Assembly: GCF_000002425.4 (NCBI RefSeq)
Contig: NC_037269.1
Location: 14,543,309-14,607,308 of the forward strand
Source: Physcomitrium patens
Taxonomy: Eukaryota > Streptophyta > Bryopsida > Funariales > Funariaceae
Direction of reading: 5' to 3'
Length of the DNA: 64,000 nt
Shown here: piece after piece, positions 12,035 through 24,782 of the stretch
Position numbering within the stretch: the first letter of the stretch is position 1
Layout: each line of letters opens with the position of its first letter
The notes under the pieces: generated by a model
Databases searched by the model: none
What the model was told of the DNA's origin: nothing
What the model saw: only the letters and a program-made list of their open reading frames with translations
Program-made: the position numbers and the translations under genes

Positions 12035-14033
12035 ATGTCGAAGAAAGGATTGTTTGGGCTGGCGAGCAAGGCCGGGGATGTTGCCGCCATTAATTGGTAT
12101 CCGGGGCACATGGCCTCGGCCACTAAGGCCATTCGCGAGAGGATTAAAGTGGTAGACCTGGTGGTCGAGGTTCGCGATGCTCGGGTTTGTCATCATTCCT
12201 TTCTTATTTCACCAAGCATACTTCTTGAAACCCCTTCATGCTACTGTCAAGGAGAATAATGCCGTGGCGACTCAATGGGACTCAAATTCCTCTGACGGAG
12301 GTGGCAGTGCTTGTCAAGGACTGTAGAAAAGCACTGGCGTTGAGCTCATGGACAAAGGCATGATTCTTGTAGTACCCAGGTTGTATTAATGGCGGTTCCG
12401 AGGAAATTTTGCGGTCTATAGCTAATTTCCTTCGTCAGATCCCTTCCGTGTAGTTGGATGATTTCAGTGTTACCACCTTGCTTCATGATTCGTAGGTTAC
12501 GTGCAACTTTATGGTAAAATTTCTGTCTGGTGGTAAGTGGTGTGAAAACATGTTTTCTGAGCTTAGCTGATTATTTTTGCTTACGTGGGATTTCAGATAC
12601 CGTTATCATCGGCCAATTCAGAATTCCAAGACCTTTTGGAGCGCAAGAAACGTTTGATTGTTTGTAACAAAATGGATCTTGCTAACCCCAATATGACACT
12701 TGTAAGTGCTGGTAGTTTTCTTCGTTTGATGTTCTCCTTCTGTGTTGCAGTTCATCTGTGTAGAGCTTAGTCTTCACGCGGTTACTCGCATGCCATAGTA
12801 TTTGATCACTTCTGGTTTTTTACTTAGTTGGTTGAGTTACTAATTATGTTGCAAATGAAAGAAGTATGTGTAAATTGCAACTTATTGTGAGTGTCAATGC
12901 GGTGTGTGAACTGGATTGCAGAAGTGGGAATCACACTTTCAAAAACTCAACCAGCGCCTCGTGTTTGTAAACGCTCATCAGACGAAATCGGTTAGGAAGG
13001 TACATAAAGGATTTTTTGGGATAACTTGGCCGAAGATGCATCAAACTCTCTTAGGTTTCCAAAGTTGTTCAGATATTTTGAGCTATGGCTTCATCAGTAT
13101 AGCAGTAATTAGTGTAAACGTCGTATGAACTTTATGCATATAGGTCGTGTTTTTGTTTTTGAACAGATGCTGGAAGTCGCGTGGGACTTACTGAGGGAGA
13201 AGTTAGCAAAGGAGCCAACTTTGCTTTTGATGATTGTGGGCATTCCAAATGTGGGAAAATCTGCTCTCATAAACACCTTATTTCGGCATGCGCATGCGAT
13301 AGCCAAATCAGGTACCATAGCCAGCATGTTCTGAAAGTTCCTGTTGGTGTTTTCGCTTTCCCTTCACACCCTCTATCTTTCCAGCTTGGATCATTCATCT
13401 TTATGTTATACATACGTTCTTACTTATTTCATTTGTGGTTTAGTACTCACTACTATTTTCATTTAGAGCAGGAGCACTTGAAGAAAGCCAAAGTTGGACC
13501 TCTACCAGGTGTTACCCAGCATATTTCTGGGTTTAAGGTACCCGCCGAGTTCTACTCTTTGGTGACATCGTGTGTGCACATACGATTAAAGAGTAACCTC
13601 ATGATGCTCAGGGTTTTATGTGGTTTTTCACAGATCGGAGAAAAGCCAAGCGTCTATGTCTTGGACACTCCTGGTGTTCTTGTTCCAAATATTGATAACA
13701 TTGATACGGGATTAAAACTTGCCCTAACAGGTAACTTTTCTTGTGATTCTTTTGTCAAATGTGGAGTTATAACCCAGCAATATAGGAGTCTACAAGTTGC
13801 ATCTCACGGTGAATTATTTCAATAGCAGTATGCTTTTGGAAATAAAGGTTACTTAGCACGAATTTCTTTTATTGTCGTCGTATCAGGAGCTGTGAAAGAC
13901 TCAGTGGTAGGGGAGGAGCGGGTGGCCCGATACCTACTGTCGGTCTTGAATGCTCGCTCTAGTCACTTGCGATGGACACCTGAATTGTCTCAGGTATTTG
14001 CCTCCTGCAATCATTCTGATGTGTGTGTGTGTA

Positions 14034-14078
<45 letters not shown>

Positions 14079-14521
14079 GCAAATCTGGAGTACAATACAC
14101 CCCGCAGATGAAAAAGATAATTTTTGTATCATTTTGTATGAGGTGGAAGTTACTCCAGTGGTAAGAGGTTTGCGACAATAATAATTTTTGTAACCTAGTT
14201 CGACCTGATTCTGCTCATCTAACGCAGTTTTTTTCTGGGCTATGATTCATTTGCCAGGCTGAATGTGATACATCTGAGATTGGTGCAAATGTGCGAAATG
14301 TCATCGCACAAACTTGCTTGAAGTTTGATGGAAATCTGGAGGATAAAGATGACATGGAGAGTTTGGTCGACGAACAAATGATTACGATTCGCAGAATCTT
14401 CAAAGTTCCTTCTGAGGTCGGAGACGACGGTTGGATAAGGGTCTCCAAGCAACTTCTTAAATTGTTTAGAACTGGACGACTTGGTCGGTTCACATTAGAT
14501 CCTGTTCCTGTAATGACCTAA
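12035..14521 (+). CDS. MTG1/YlqF-type circularly permuted GTPase (DAR GTPase 2 type, mitochondrial ribosome assembly)
   Basis: Eight exons: 12035-12184, 12597-12701, 12922-12999, 13167-13311, 13467-13537, 13634-13730, 13887-13993, 14258-14521, giving 338 aa. Family knowledge: these GTPases help mature the large ribosomal subunit, and the plant MTG1 form acts in mitochondria. The G motifs come in permuted order. NKMD (74-77, G4) precedes GIPNVGKS (136-143, G1), GVTQ (about 174-177, G2) and DTPG (194-197, G3). The N-terminal INWYPGHMA and EVRDAR motifs are typical of the family. The acceptor of exon 5 must be at 13466, not the AG a few bases downstream, to keep the frame into VGPLPGVTQ. An in-frame TGA lies just before the ATG, which fixes the start. 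A TG/TA microsatellite (about 14020-14078) sits in intron 7. Confidence 0.93.
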
Positions 14522-15295
14522 AACTTTGAAGTTTGAAATCGAATGATTACGAAACTTTGCACTATCAGTCACTGGATTGCATAAAAGTGCCATTAAAATC
14601 CTAGTTCTTGCATTCGCTGCAGAACCGAGACAGAGGTTTTAGATTTTTTTTTGTCAGTTTCAAGTACCCAGCATGGAGAACATGTATAGTCCCCTGTGTG
14701 GTAAGATGATTGAAATATGCCACAGCTGCTGACTCTGCATAATTACGAACTGAAAGTACATGTGCAGATGTTTGGAGAGAGTTGAATGACCCGTTACATT
14801 TCCATACCTAAGTACACAGACAGGTCCTGATGGGAATTAGGGATTGCACACATTTAATAACAGAGGCTATCGTATGGCTGCCCTACCGAAGGGCTTGTGC
14901 CTTCAAATAATCATGTCCGCACTTTCGATAAAAACTACCAAAGAGGCTGCGAACACTGCCTGATCGGAGATAGAAGTAAAGCAACAATCTTCACAGTAAA
15001 GGGACAGGGTCAAGATTTGGAGCATTAGGGTAACTAACTGATGAACCTTAACCTCAACAAATATGATAATCACTATGTACAAAAGTGGCGGTCAATTGAG
15101 AGCACCCACAACGTCGAACAAACAAAGAATAAACAGCTTTGCACATTCTGTCTCCTTTGGTTTGCTGACGTTTCTAATCGACGATTGGTAGTGGTTATCT
15201 CCAACGTTTTACAATAATCTTAGTTGCTAACAACCTCACCCAACATCAGATAATAAAATTACAAGATGGCTGAAGATTTACCCTTCTGAGATTTT
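14522..15295. other. Spacer between convergent genes
   Basis: Holds the 3' UTRs of the MTG1 gene (+) and the glycosyltransferase gene (-). No repeat, RNA gene or additional coding frame is recognisable. Confidence 0.5.
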
Positions 15296-17264
15296 TCACC
15301 TTTTTCCCGCGAGTTGATTATTCGATCCTTGACCTTTCGTTTCTCTCCAGGGTGGACTATTCCTCTTCCGTCTTGGAGGTGATCTCATGGAATACCGGCA
15401 AGCAGCTGGAACATTCCATATCTTAGTCCCTGGTGTGTTTATGGAAGCAAGAGGGCGTCTGCCCTCCCAATCCATTAACGCCTGGCGCAGGTCCTCAATT
15501 TTGTTGTCCATGCCCACGCAGCAATTTGCATGCATAGTGACAACTTTTGACATGTTCTTGCTTATCTGTTACAAAAGGTATTTTATCTAGTATTATAACC
15601 ATCTGATGCTGAATTTATATCACTCGGCAATGACGAGATGAAGGAGTTTTAATGGGTCTGTACAACAGAGTAACTTCAAATGCTGCACCTAGCTAATCAG
15701 TATACCTACTCAAATCTGCCGAGCCAATTTACCTCAAGTTCGTCAATCTGAAAACTGATCAAGCCAATCGAAGTGAATCCTAGTACCATTCAAAAGGTAC
15801 TGCAATTGGGCGCTCGGGAATGCTATGTTTTCCAAAGAGATAATTTAGCACTGTTTAATCAAGATGAATAAAAATGAGTTAATTGAAAGTACCTCACAAA
15901 AACCTGAGAACCTTTCCGTTTCTAAGAACCGAATCTTAACGTTGTATGTAGCAATTTCATTACGTTTGAGCATCACTTTGAGGACCGACTGTTCATCAAT
16001 GGATGGATTCTCCTCTCCTCCTTGGCACCAATGCCTGTACATCGCAATGGTACGGTTGTTGGATCGGGTGTACTGGTACCCACAGTTGGGCCTATTGTAA
16101 AACGAATACGGATTGCCCCTGTACTTGTCAGAGGAGATTTGAAAATCTGTGTTGTTCGCAAAATGGTCGAATGGATTCCTAAACCATAATATGTCTGCAT
16201 CCTGAATGAAGAGTAAAAAAAATCTTTGAGCTAATCACAGATTCAATCTAAACTTTCAGGTTACGTGAAAAAAAGAACTTTGTTTAGAATTCAAGGCTCT
16301 CATCTTCATCATAGTGTTGCATATGGCTGCTACGAACTAGATAAACAGTATCTGAGCAGCCCAAATGATGAGACTCTTGGGGTAATTAGAATCTGGTCAT
16401 GACCACGATGTTTGCATAGTTACCAAACCATCCGGAATACAAATGTACAGATGGACGTGCAGCAGTGACTTACAGTGAAGACGAAGTTGTAGCCCATCTC
16501 CAAGATGGTGCGCAGCAAACTCATGCGGCGCCACATCATCTTGAGAAAATCTTCCGTCATGTAACGCTTCCTGCTGGTAAAGTCCACCCCCTCTGTACGC
16601 AGCATGAAGCAGTGGTGGTGTAACTCTCGGCACCGCTCCAGGGATCGATGGTCAAGGGCAACGATCACCAAGTGGTTCAGGAGGAACTGGGTGTTCTCCC
16701 CCTTGTGGAAACTCTCCAAAAAGGTGTCGATCATGGCGTCTTTCGCAGCCCACGCCTGATTCAATGTGGTTACAATCACTGTCTTGTCTGCAGTTGCAAC
16801 GCTCGATAGCATAGCTTCCAAGCCATCGAAAGAGGAACTTGCCGATTCGGGAACGGTCGACTTATTCAGAACATTTGACAGGGCTTTGTCAGGGTGAGAT
16901 TTCGAGAGAGTGGAGTTGAGTACCGCTGTCAGATTGTTAATGGTTGTCTCAGCTGACGAAATTCTCTGGTACATGCAGCAAAAAAGCATGTCAAACATCG
17001 TGAGGTGTGTGGGGACAAGAACATGATCAATACTATCTGCGCACAAGTCAAATCAGCAAGCTGAACATGGCGGATTAAAAGGGCTAGTAATCTTGCCTGC
17101 TCCGGCACCGATTTAGATGCATCTGAATTGTTGGGAAATTTGACAGAAGGAAAAGCTCTGCAAAGAAGCTGGTCCACCGGGTTCGTGAAGGACATGAAGA
17201 GGTAAGGCAGGACCAAGAGTGTGGCAACCACAGCCACCACCGACACGGTCTTTCTGAACCTCAT
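15296..17264 (-). CDS. Nucleotide-diphospho-sugar transferase (GT77/DUF271-like), Golgi type II membrane protein
   Basis: Four exons read leftward: 17264-17097, 16965-16474, 16201-15893, 15565-15296, giving 412 aa. Residues 7-24 form a hydrophobic signal anchor after a short basic N-terminus, as in Golgi glycosyltransferases. The segment DKTVIVTTLNQAWAA through LKMMWRRMSLLRTILEMGYN matches the plant At1g28695/At4g15970-type family. The metal-binding DxD is DAD at 221-223, in DADILWFRNPF. MHANCCVG near the C-terminus is also family-typical. Exons 2-4 are solid. The exon 1 donor is uncertain: a GC donor at 17096 or a weak GT donor at 17106 both keep frame. The donor sugar and acceptor cannot be read from sequence. 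Wall polysaccharide or glycoprotein arabinosylation, as in related GT77 proteins, is only a guess. Confidence 0.88.
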
Positions 17265-20182
17265 TGTTTCCTCAAAGACGATTTCTCGTCAATCTGAACT
17301 CAATCACAACCCAACTCCTGTAACTCGTTCTTCAACTAGTCTCACCATCGCTAAGCTGGTGTTAAGTCACCTCTCATCAATTTGCACCAACTTCTAGACG
17401 TAGCTCGTCCATCATTGTTGTGCTACAGTTCGAGGTGCGCTCGGTTCGATAGTACGTCACAATCAGGGTAAAGTTCCCTCCCTAACAGTGCATGCGATGC
17501 AACTGAGGTCAAGGATTGATGCGCAAGACTAACACCCGCTCATTCGGGTAGGTCCTTCGTCCAACTATCACCATCTCTTGCACTCAACGTGCGCCACTTT
17601 GACACGGAAATCGAAGGAGCTGTCTCAAAGTTCCAGCCTCCTAGTAGATCTTGCTTTTCGTGTCCCAGTGGCTCCATAATTCGGATTGACAGCATCTTTA
17701 TCATGCAAGATGAAACCTAGTTGATGCTAAGATCCAATGCTTAACACCCATCAAAATTCAGGAATAACTGTTAAAATGGCAAGGACTAAATCACCACTCT
17801 GAGTGCTCATCGAGCAGAAGCAAGAATTGGGGATATTCTTGAAGCGAGATTTCCTAGTTGTCGTTTAAAATCAATTGTCTTCTAGATAAAGTCAAGTGGC
17901 GTTGAAACTGCCAAGTTTATAACCATCTAGTAAGCCAATATTACAGTCTCAAGTGCGTAGTCAACATGTCATGAGAGGTTGTTGTGTGTTCTGTTCTTTT
18001 TGATGGATTGCCGAGGGTCCAAGTTTCTTCATTCAGCTTTTGCAATTTCGGGAGAAAAATTTATAAGAAAGGAGAAATTGTTGACCCAGCAGAAGGCCAC
18101 AAATACAAAAGTACAACCATACTACTGTTGGAAAACTTTGCCACCTACTAGTTTCTGCATGTGTGACAAGCGTCGCAGTCTAGAAAATCAATCCTAGAAA
18201 TCTCCTATTATGTATCCACGCACAGCGAATGCAGCAGAACAATTAAAGCTAACTAAATCACCTTCTCTTTCTCTCTCCTTCTACTTCTTTACAAAAAGTT
18301 ATGCATTTATCTATTTAAAGAATACCTGAGGATACTGTGGAGAATCAGGTCGATCAACTAAACAAATAGTTGTCAGCCCGAGGTGGCGATGAAATTGCTT
18401 TTAATATCTCATGTGTGACTTTGACAACACAAATGGTTTTACTCTTTACATTTTTTATTTTTAGATTTTTTTTATAGACTGAATCATTCTCTTCGTGTAC
18501 CCTACCATCTCATCACAGTGAGTTTTTTGGGTGGTTCACGTAAGGTTAAGACCATCGTCCTCCTATTGTGATGGAGACCACCTGGCACAAGGCTCTGTTC
18601 ACTACACCACCGAAGTACGGCGTTGCTAAAAGCTCTTCTCAAGCAAGCTTCACGATGCCCGTCCACGACAGGGCTCTCTGGTTATGACAGTTCACCCAAT
18701 TGTTTTTTGAAAGAATCGTCTTTAGGGAAAGCAGACAAAGAAGGTAAGATGCTTTACCGAAATACATTTGTTTCAGTCTAAAATATCGTTGCTTGCTATA
18801 CATGTATCACATGTTTTTCTTAAACCTGTAAACAATTAACTAAACAACTTGAATAAGACTGAGTATACATTCTTGAGTAACTTAAGTGTGCTGATTCAAA
18901 ATGTTTATATATCATTTAAGTAACAAACCTGAGTTGCTGTTTATCATAGGAAAGTTAATTGGATGTGAAATCTATATAACTAACACTTGAAACAGATTGA
19001 AATGTAGATTAAAATGTTTTAAACCTCATGTTTGTTATATTCCTCATATATTCAAAAATGCAGAAATACAACTCAAAAAGTTAACACACATGAAATTGTG
19101 GAAGTGACACAGGGATTGACCATAACTGCAATCAGGAGGCAATTTTTACGTGTAAAGAGTTATTTTGGACTCTATTTCTTAACTAAAAACTATCTTGTAA
19201 TACCGCAGAAAGCACCAGTATTGGTCTTTCTCTTACAAATTACAGACGTTCTTCCATTTTTCGATTTGTATATCGTAAGTTACCCATACTATCTTCAAAG
19301 GTGGGTGAGTTCTATATAACTGACTCAGTAATGTTCTGAAACATTCCATGGTGTCCTTGAGAAACCTCACAATCAAGCATTGTACCATGTCAGCTTAAAG
19401 TGGAAAAAAAGGAAATAAAAAAAAAAGGAAGAAAGAAGGGCCTACACACTGTACACCAGGTGACAGTATTTTCTCTGTTTAATGTTTAACACCAAACAAT
19501 CATGTGGTGTGTAGCACATAAATAAGCTCTTTGTAGGTGATGTATTTCTCGAATTGTTTGATTTTCTAGCAGGTGTTCCAAAACTAGTGCAGAACTCAAA
19601 GAAGTCCCAAATCTCTCTGTGTGTATCTCTCTCGCATATATACATATATATATATATATAGATATGTGTGTGTGTGTGTTTTTGTGTCAGTGCGTGGGTT
19701 GCAATTCTCTTTTCTGCGCAAAATAAGTTTTAAAACCAGAGAAAGAAGCTATCCATCTACAGAACTCCCAAACAGATGCGACGTCTGAACCACTAAAATA
19801 GACTTAAAAACACGATTGACTCGTACAAGCAGGTATTTTGAAGCGTAAATACAGTGCAAACAGCCCACACACCATGTTTTTAAAACAATTTGAACAAAGA
19901 CATGTCCAGTATCGATCATCCCAAGTACACGATTCAACCCCAACAAGGGAGGGCTAGTGCCTCAGATACCCCAGTTAAATGTTTGCCTATTTTCAGAAAA
20001 TCACAGGTGATAAGAAACTGCGACACAGGTTGATGCTCAAGAAACCAGTATCGATTTCACTCACCATTCTATTATTTCAAATACCAAGGTCTCTATGAAA
20101 TGGTCACATGGAGACACTCAACTGGAACATTTGCAGCGTCTTGGTAAAAGCGGAGGAAAATGTTTAATGGGTCGTCTAAATC
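17265..20182. other. 2.9-kb spacer with no recognised gene
   Basis: The right-hand neighbour is the 3' end of the V-ATPase E pseudogene and the left-hand one the glycosyltransferase start, so about 17265-17500 should be the promoter and 5' UTR of the latter. A TA/TG microsatellite lies at about 19638-19680. Short open frames (for example 17979-18197 and 19032-19319) show no family signature. Confidence 0.5.
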
Positions 20183-22713
20183 CTAAGCACCTGCTTGACC
20201 ACCTGACGGGAAAAGCCGCTCCCGGATCTGAGCATAACAGCAACCGATATGGCACTCGATAATTAAGATACAATTTCTCAAACCCCACATCAAAACAAAT
20301 TAAGTGGATAATGAATAAATCGATGAACAAATCAATGAGTAAATCTCGAAAACAGATTCCAACTTGAAATACAGGTAGTTTAAATGATATCAAAAAAATT
20401 CAAGTCAATACGTTCTGCTCAATAATGCAAAACTACTGACAAGAAGAAAAAGATCTACAACAAAAGTAAACATATGCCTGTTGATATTGGTTAGAGGGTT
20501 CATTATATTTTTAAAAGCTACTTCATACCAACTTACACTAAGAATAAGTGATGCGTTGATTTATTCGCATAGTACTAGGTTACAGGCACCTATTTTTTGT
20601 GTAGTCGGTAGCAAAACTATTCAGACTTGTTAAATATTGTGGCATGCATACGGCTGACCATTGCTCCCAATTGCCAAGTAGCACAACACATGGTCGCTAC
20701 ACATCAACGCATGTAAAAAGCAAGCAAGCGTTCCAGAAGCATATCGACCCCTCCAGAGCCGTTCAGACTTTTACCTCAGGCAATTGTTGCTTGAACACAA
20801 CTTCCAAGCGGGCGTCTAAAGTGTTCTCCAAAACAATGCGCCCGTCCTTTGTAGCCAATACCACTCCCCCAGTGCTGTAGTCACAGAATCTTATTAGAAA
20901 CCAGCCATGAGATAGCACACCTCACATTACGTTGCCTAAAATACAAGGAGAATGCATTGCCATCTGTAGATAACAAAGAATATAAGCCATACAGAGAGAA
21001 GCAAATGGGAACAATAAATTTCCAACAAAAAAGAGCTCGATTCGAGCAACCTAAACAGGAAGTAGAACTAAACCATCCATAACCTGTCCTCAAATACAAA
21101 GCTCATCCCTGAAAAAGAAATGTTGTGCACAAAAAATCATACACGACAACTGCATGATTCCTGCTTTGCAAATGTAGTGACATATCACCTCCAAAATTTT
21201 GAACCACAACCATTCACATTGCGCCGACATGCAACCTCCTGAAAGCCTCTAATACCCATGACTACAGTTACCTTCTGAAGCATACGTTTCTGAAACAATG
21301 TTCTGGTGTATAGATAGTTGAAAAAATACCGCACTCCCAAGTACTAAGCCAAGTAATTGCAGCTTGAATTTGTACCACACCACGAAGCTGAAAGTAGGAC
21401 GAAAGAAAGGGTGTAAATACCATGATGAACCATGGTTCGACGATCCTGGTGGCCCTGGAAGAAAATGCTCGTCGTCCACAAACACCTCCGGCACAGCAAC
21501 ATTCAGTTTCTCTGCGTACGCCTGCTTCCCTGATTCAATCACCGACTGCACTATTTCGAGATCTTGCTCACGGCATCGTAGCTGGGTTGACTGCTCCTTC
21601 AGCCTCAACAATCCCTGAACAACAACGTACCACCTTCTTCAGCATATATCACGCTGAAAAGGCTGCATCCTAAATACCACTCATAGAATGCACATAAAAG
21701 ACATCTTAAAAAGAAATACTATTGGCTGTCTTTGTGCCGAAACTAGCTGAATCTTCGAGCCCCAAGATCTGAATACCTGGATGATGAGCGCTTCCAGGAG
21801 TTAGGGATAGTCCTCATTGCCGTTCGACCCAACCTTCTGCAGCTGCTTCTCAGCCGCTTCTTTCATCTTGCGAACCAAGTCATCTTGAGCTTGCAGCAAC
21901 TTCAGCCGGGAAGCATTCAATTGGCTAGAGTACTCACTACGAAAAAATTGAAAGGCAAAGATAAATGAGGAATCATTAATTGCTACTACTGAGCTTGACT
22001 GAGCATCTGGTTAATGGTTGGTTCTTGCTTAAAAATATTGTTACTAACAAGAAGTCATTCATGACAGCAAACTACTACACATGATTTCCTAAAATTTCGT
22101 AACTATGATGATAGATGTCAATAGTTTCTGAGTCTCCGCATTCACAGCACTAGCAAGTCCAACTATCCTGGAATATAACTGCCTCCTCATTTTAGGTCAT
22201 GCGCAATTACTCTGATGCACCCAGAAGTCGGTCATATCGCAAACTGCAGTAGTAGACGATTACATTTTACGGCGAACTTCCACTTGCTTCTCCTTGCGCT
22301 CGAACTCCTGTCGAATCTTTTTCTTTTCAGCTTCCACAATCTGTAGCTTCTCAATGTTGAATTCCTGCGATTGACCCCATCGACATGCTTAAAACCGTTG
22401 TGCTAACAAGATCATGTAATGTAGAGAGGAGAGAGGAGATCGAAGATTTTCATCCAGCATTTGTCAGATCAAACACACAGCCTGGTAGAGCCAGAAAGTG
22501 AATTTCACGGACATGAAGTAAAAGGGTGAATTTCACGAACAATGCAGGAGGATGCAACAAGTATGGCGAAGTGGCAAAAGACAGAGATAATGAGCATGCA
22601 GCACAAGAATTCCAATAAATAGGCTTTGGTTAAATTCAACAAGGGCACAAGCCACGATCCAATTCAGATCCAAGGGTCTTAAAGACCTGCTTCGAGACCT
22701 CCATGTCATTCAT
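20183..22713 (-). pseudogene. V-type proton ATPase subunit E, inactivated paralog
   Basis: Exons read leftward: 22713-22687, 22364-22264, 21936-21777, 21614-21421, 20874-20775, 20227-20183. Exons 2-6 have exactly the lengths and phases of the intact copy at 24783-27303 (101, 160, 194, 100 and 45 bp), and all splice sites are kept. Two lesions are visible. Exon 1 is cut to 27 bp: after MNDMEVSKQ the sequence loses homology at a GT, so about 25 residues of the N-terminal stalk helix are absent. In exon 3 an AAA lysine codon of the intact copy is TAA (21803-21801). The remaining residues, including the C-terminal RERLFPSGGQAGA, are near-identical to the intact copy, while introns do not align. 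If transcribed, it could give only a short N-terminal fragment. Confidence 0.85.
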
Positions 22714-23969
22714 CTTGCTCAACCCTACTGAATCCCCAAACTAAGCTCCAAACCGTACCCCAAAGTCGCAATGGTGCGCACGGAGGGTTCGTCAAGCAAT
22801 GTCGACGCCTTCTCCCAGAACTTCGGCCACCAAATCCTAGTCCGGGGACAAAAAACAGCAGCAAAAGTCTAGATCGGAACACCAAGAGATCGCGATCGAG
22901 TTGTACACTGGACGGAATCTAGGGAACGCACACCTCAGGGTGCAAATTTCTCACAATTTGTGACTATCTAGGTCACCCAGTTCCAGTTTATCACTGACAA
23001 CGAAGGCTTCGTGTTTCTTTCGGTGCTTTTGTGCATCACTGAGCAGTGGTTATAGGACCCACGCGCGCATGGGTGGTTCTGGCCCCGCGCGCATGGGACC
23101 TGTGCAGGGCTGGACAGCGAAGCTGCCAGAGTGGTGAACCCATCCACCCATGCATGCTGAGTCGCGGCCGCACCGCCACTCTTCACCATGTCACCGCGGC
23201 GGCGTGGGGGAGTCCAAGAATCGTCGCTGCCTCGCAGTCAGCTCCCTGCTCATACAGTCACTAATATAGTCCCCCTCTTCCGACTCTTCGCGAGGCCGGG
23301 CATTGTGAGTGCAAAATCTCACGCGTGGTGTGATGCCGTTCCTAACTGCATCACTGGGGTATCAGCTTGGGGTGAACCCACGGGACGTTCACGCTGCGTG
23401 GAAGTAGACGCTGCCATCTCCTTGCGATCGGTTCTGTTGTAGCGGTGATCCCATCGATTGCCAAGCTCCGCGCGCCATGGGTCTTCTTACAGCGTGCGTA
23501 TGTACCCGGCTCTGGGTGGTATTCGCAAGCAATGAGTGAGTAGGGAGTTCGAAGTTTTTTCTAGACTGCAGCAGGTGGACACTTATCTATGCTTCTAGCT
23601 TTTACAAGTAAAGTTGAAACTTCACGCATGTAATCATGGAGAGGAATTCGAGTCGTGGACAATAATTGTGTCAATGATCACATACTAAGTGGTATGAGCA
23701 CAATCTCTCTTTCAGCTAGAGTCGGAGAATTTAGTAGCCATGTTGGTTTGAGGAGGGCAAAGAGGAGGGCAGAGTTTTCACATTTGTTGTGTCATAATTG
23801 AGACATTATTCCAATGTCTTCATTTAATAAAAATCGTGCCAAATGTGATAATTAGTGAATACTTCTCCGTTCTTTCTTTATGCGCTTTGCCCACCAGTAA
23901 TAATACATTACATAATACTCTCATGATGGATAGATGGATGGATGGATGGATGGGGGAATATAGATATAG

Positions 23970-24025
<56 letters not shown>

Positions 24026-24782
24026 TCATATTTACACGTTTCATTTTATTTCATGAAAAGTTGTTACTCACTTACGATATAATTGATTTTGTTTGTTTGA
24101 TTTGTTCTTCTGGAGGATTGATAAATGACATTTCTGTATTCTAATGAACCTAGTACAAGTTATACAAAGAGGATAAAGACTAACTCTTCAATAATTTATT
24201 GACAGTTATTCCATGGATTGTTTAAACTGAACTTTTTTTCTCGGTAGATTTTCGACGAAGAAAAAAGAAGAATAAAAAAGCACACACACATACACACTTT
24301 CTCCTTTCTTTCGTTTCAATGCTGATCTTGATTCTCAACTACCTGAACTGATACTCAAAAAAATATGAATTTATTGCTTGTAAAATCATAGGGAACAACA
24401 AATATAGAATAAAAAGATTGAATTCGTACGTGCATTATAATAATTTGAAAATTAAAAAAAATCAGTCATTAGTTTGCACCAGAAAATATGACAATCTGTA
24501 GAGTATTCAATTAGATTTCCACAAATGATGAAACGTAATATACACCAAAGGATAACGGTGTAGATTGTAGTGTAACAAGGTGTATATTACGTATACACAT
24601 GGCATTTTAGAGTTATCTAAAAAACTTTACATACATACATTGAGGTTACAAACACATTGACGGGGCAGAAATGATATAAAATATATAAGATTACAAGATT
24701 ATTCTGCTGCAGGAATGGCGAAAGCCAACCACCGGCTAGCTGGAGAGAACAAACTCGAGCATTTATAGAAAAACAGACATGC
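22714..24782. other. Spacer between the two V-ATPase E copies
   Basis: A GC-rich segment at about 23040-23480 stands out. It has two GCGCGCATGGG words within 50 bp and a CATGCATG motif near 23150. It lies a few hundred bases upstream of the pseudogene start and may be its old promoter. A compound GGAT/TA/TG microsatellite is at about 23926-24026. A perfect 13-bp inverted repeat is at 24534-24546 and 24579-24591. I see no gene. Confidence 0.5.
23926..24026. repeat. Compound microsatellite (GGAT)n (TA)n (TG)n
   Basis: A run of ATGG/GGAT tetranucleotides is followed by an AGATAT stretch, a long TA run and a TG run ending near 24026. Confidence 0.9.

Noticed and set aside
18520-18660. Possible tRNA-like segment
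   Set aside because: No cloverleaf and no good B-box. I found no convincing tRNA, rRNA or snoRNA gene in the window.
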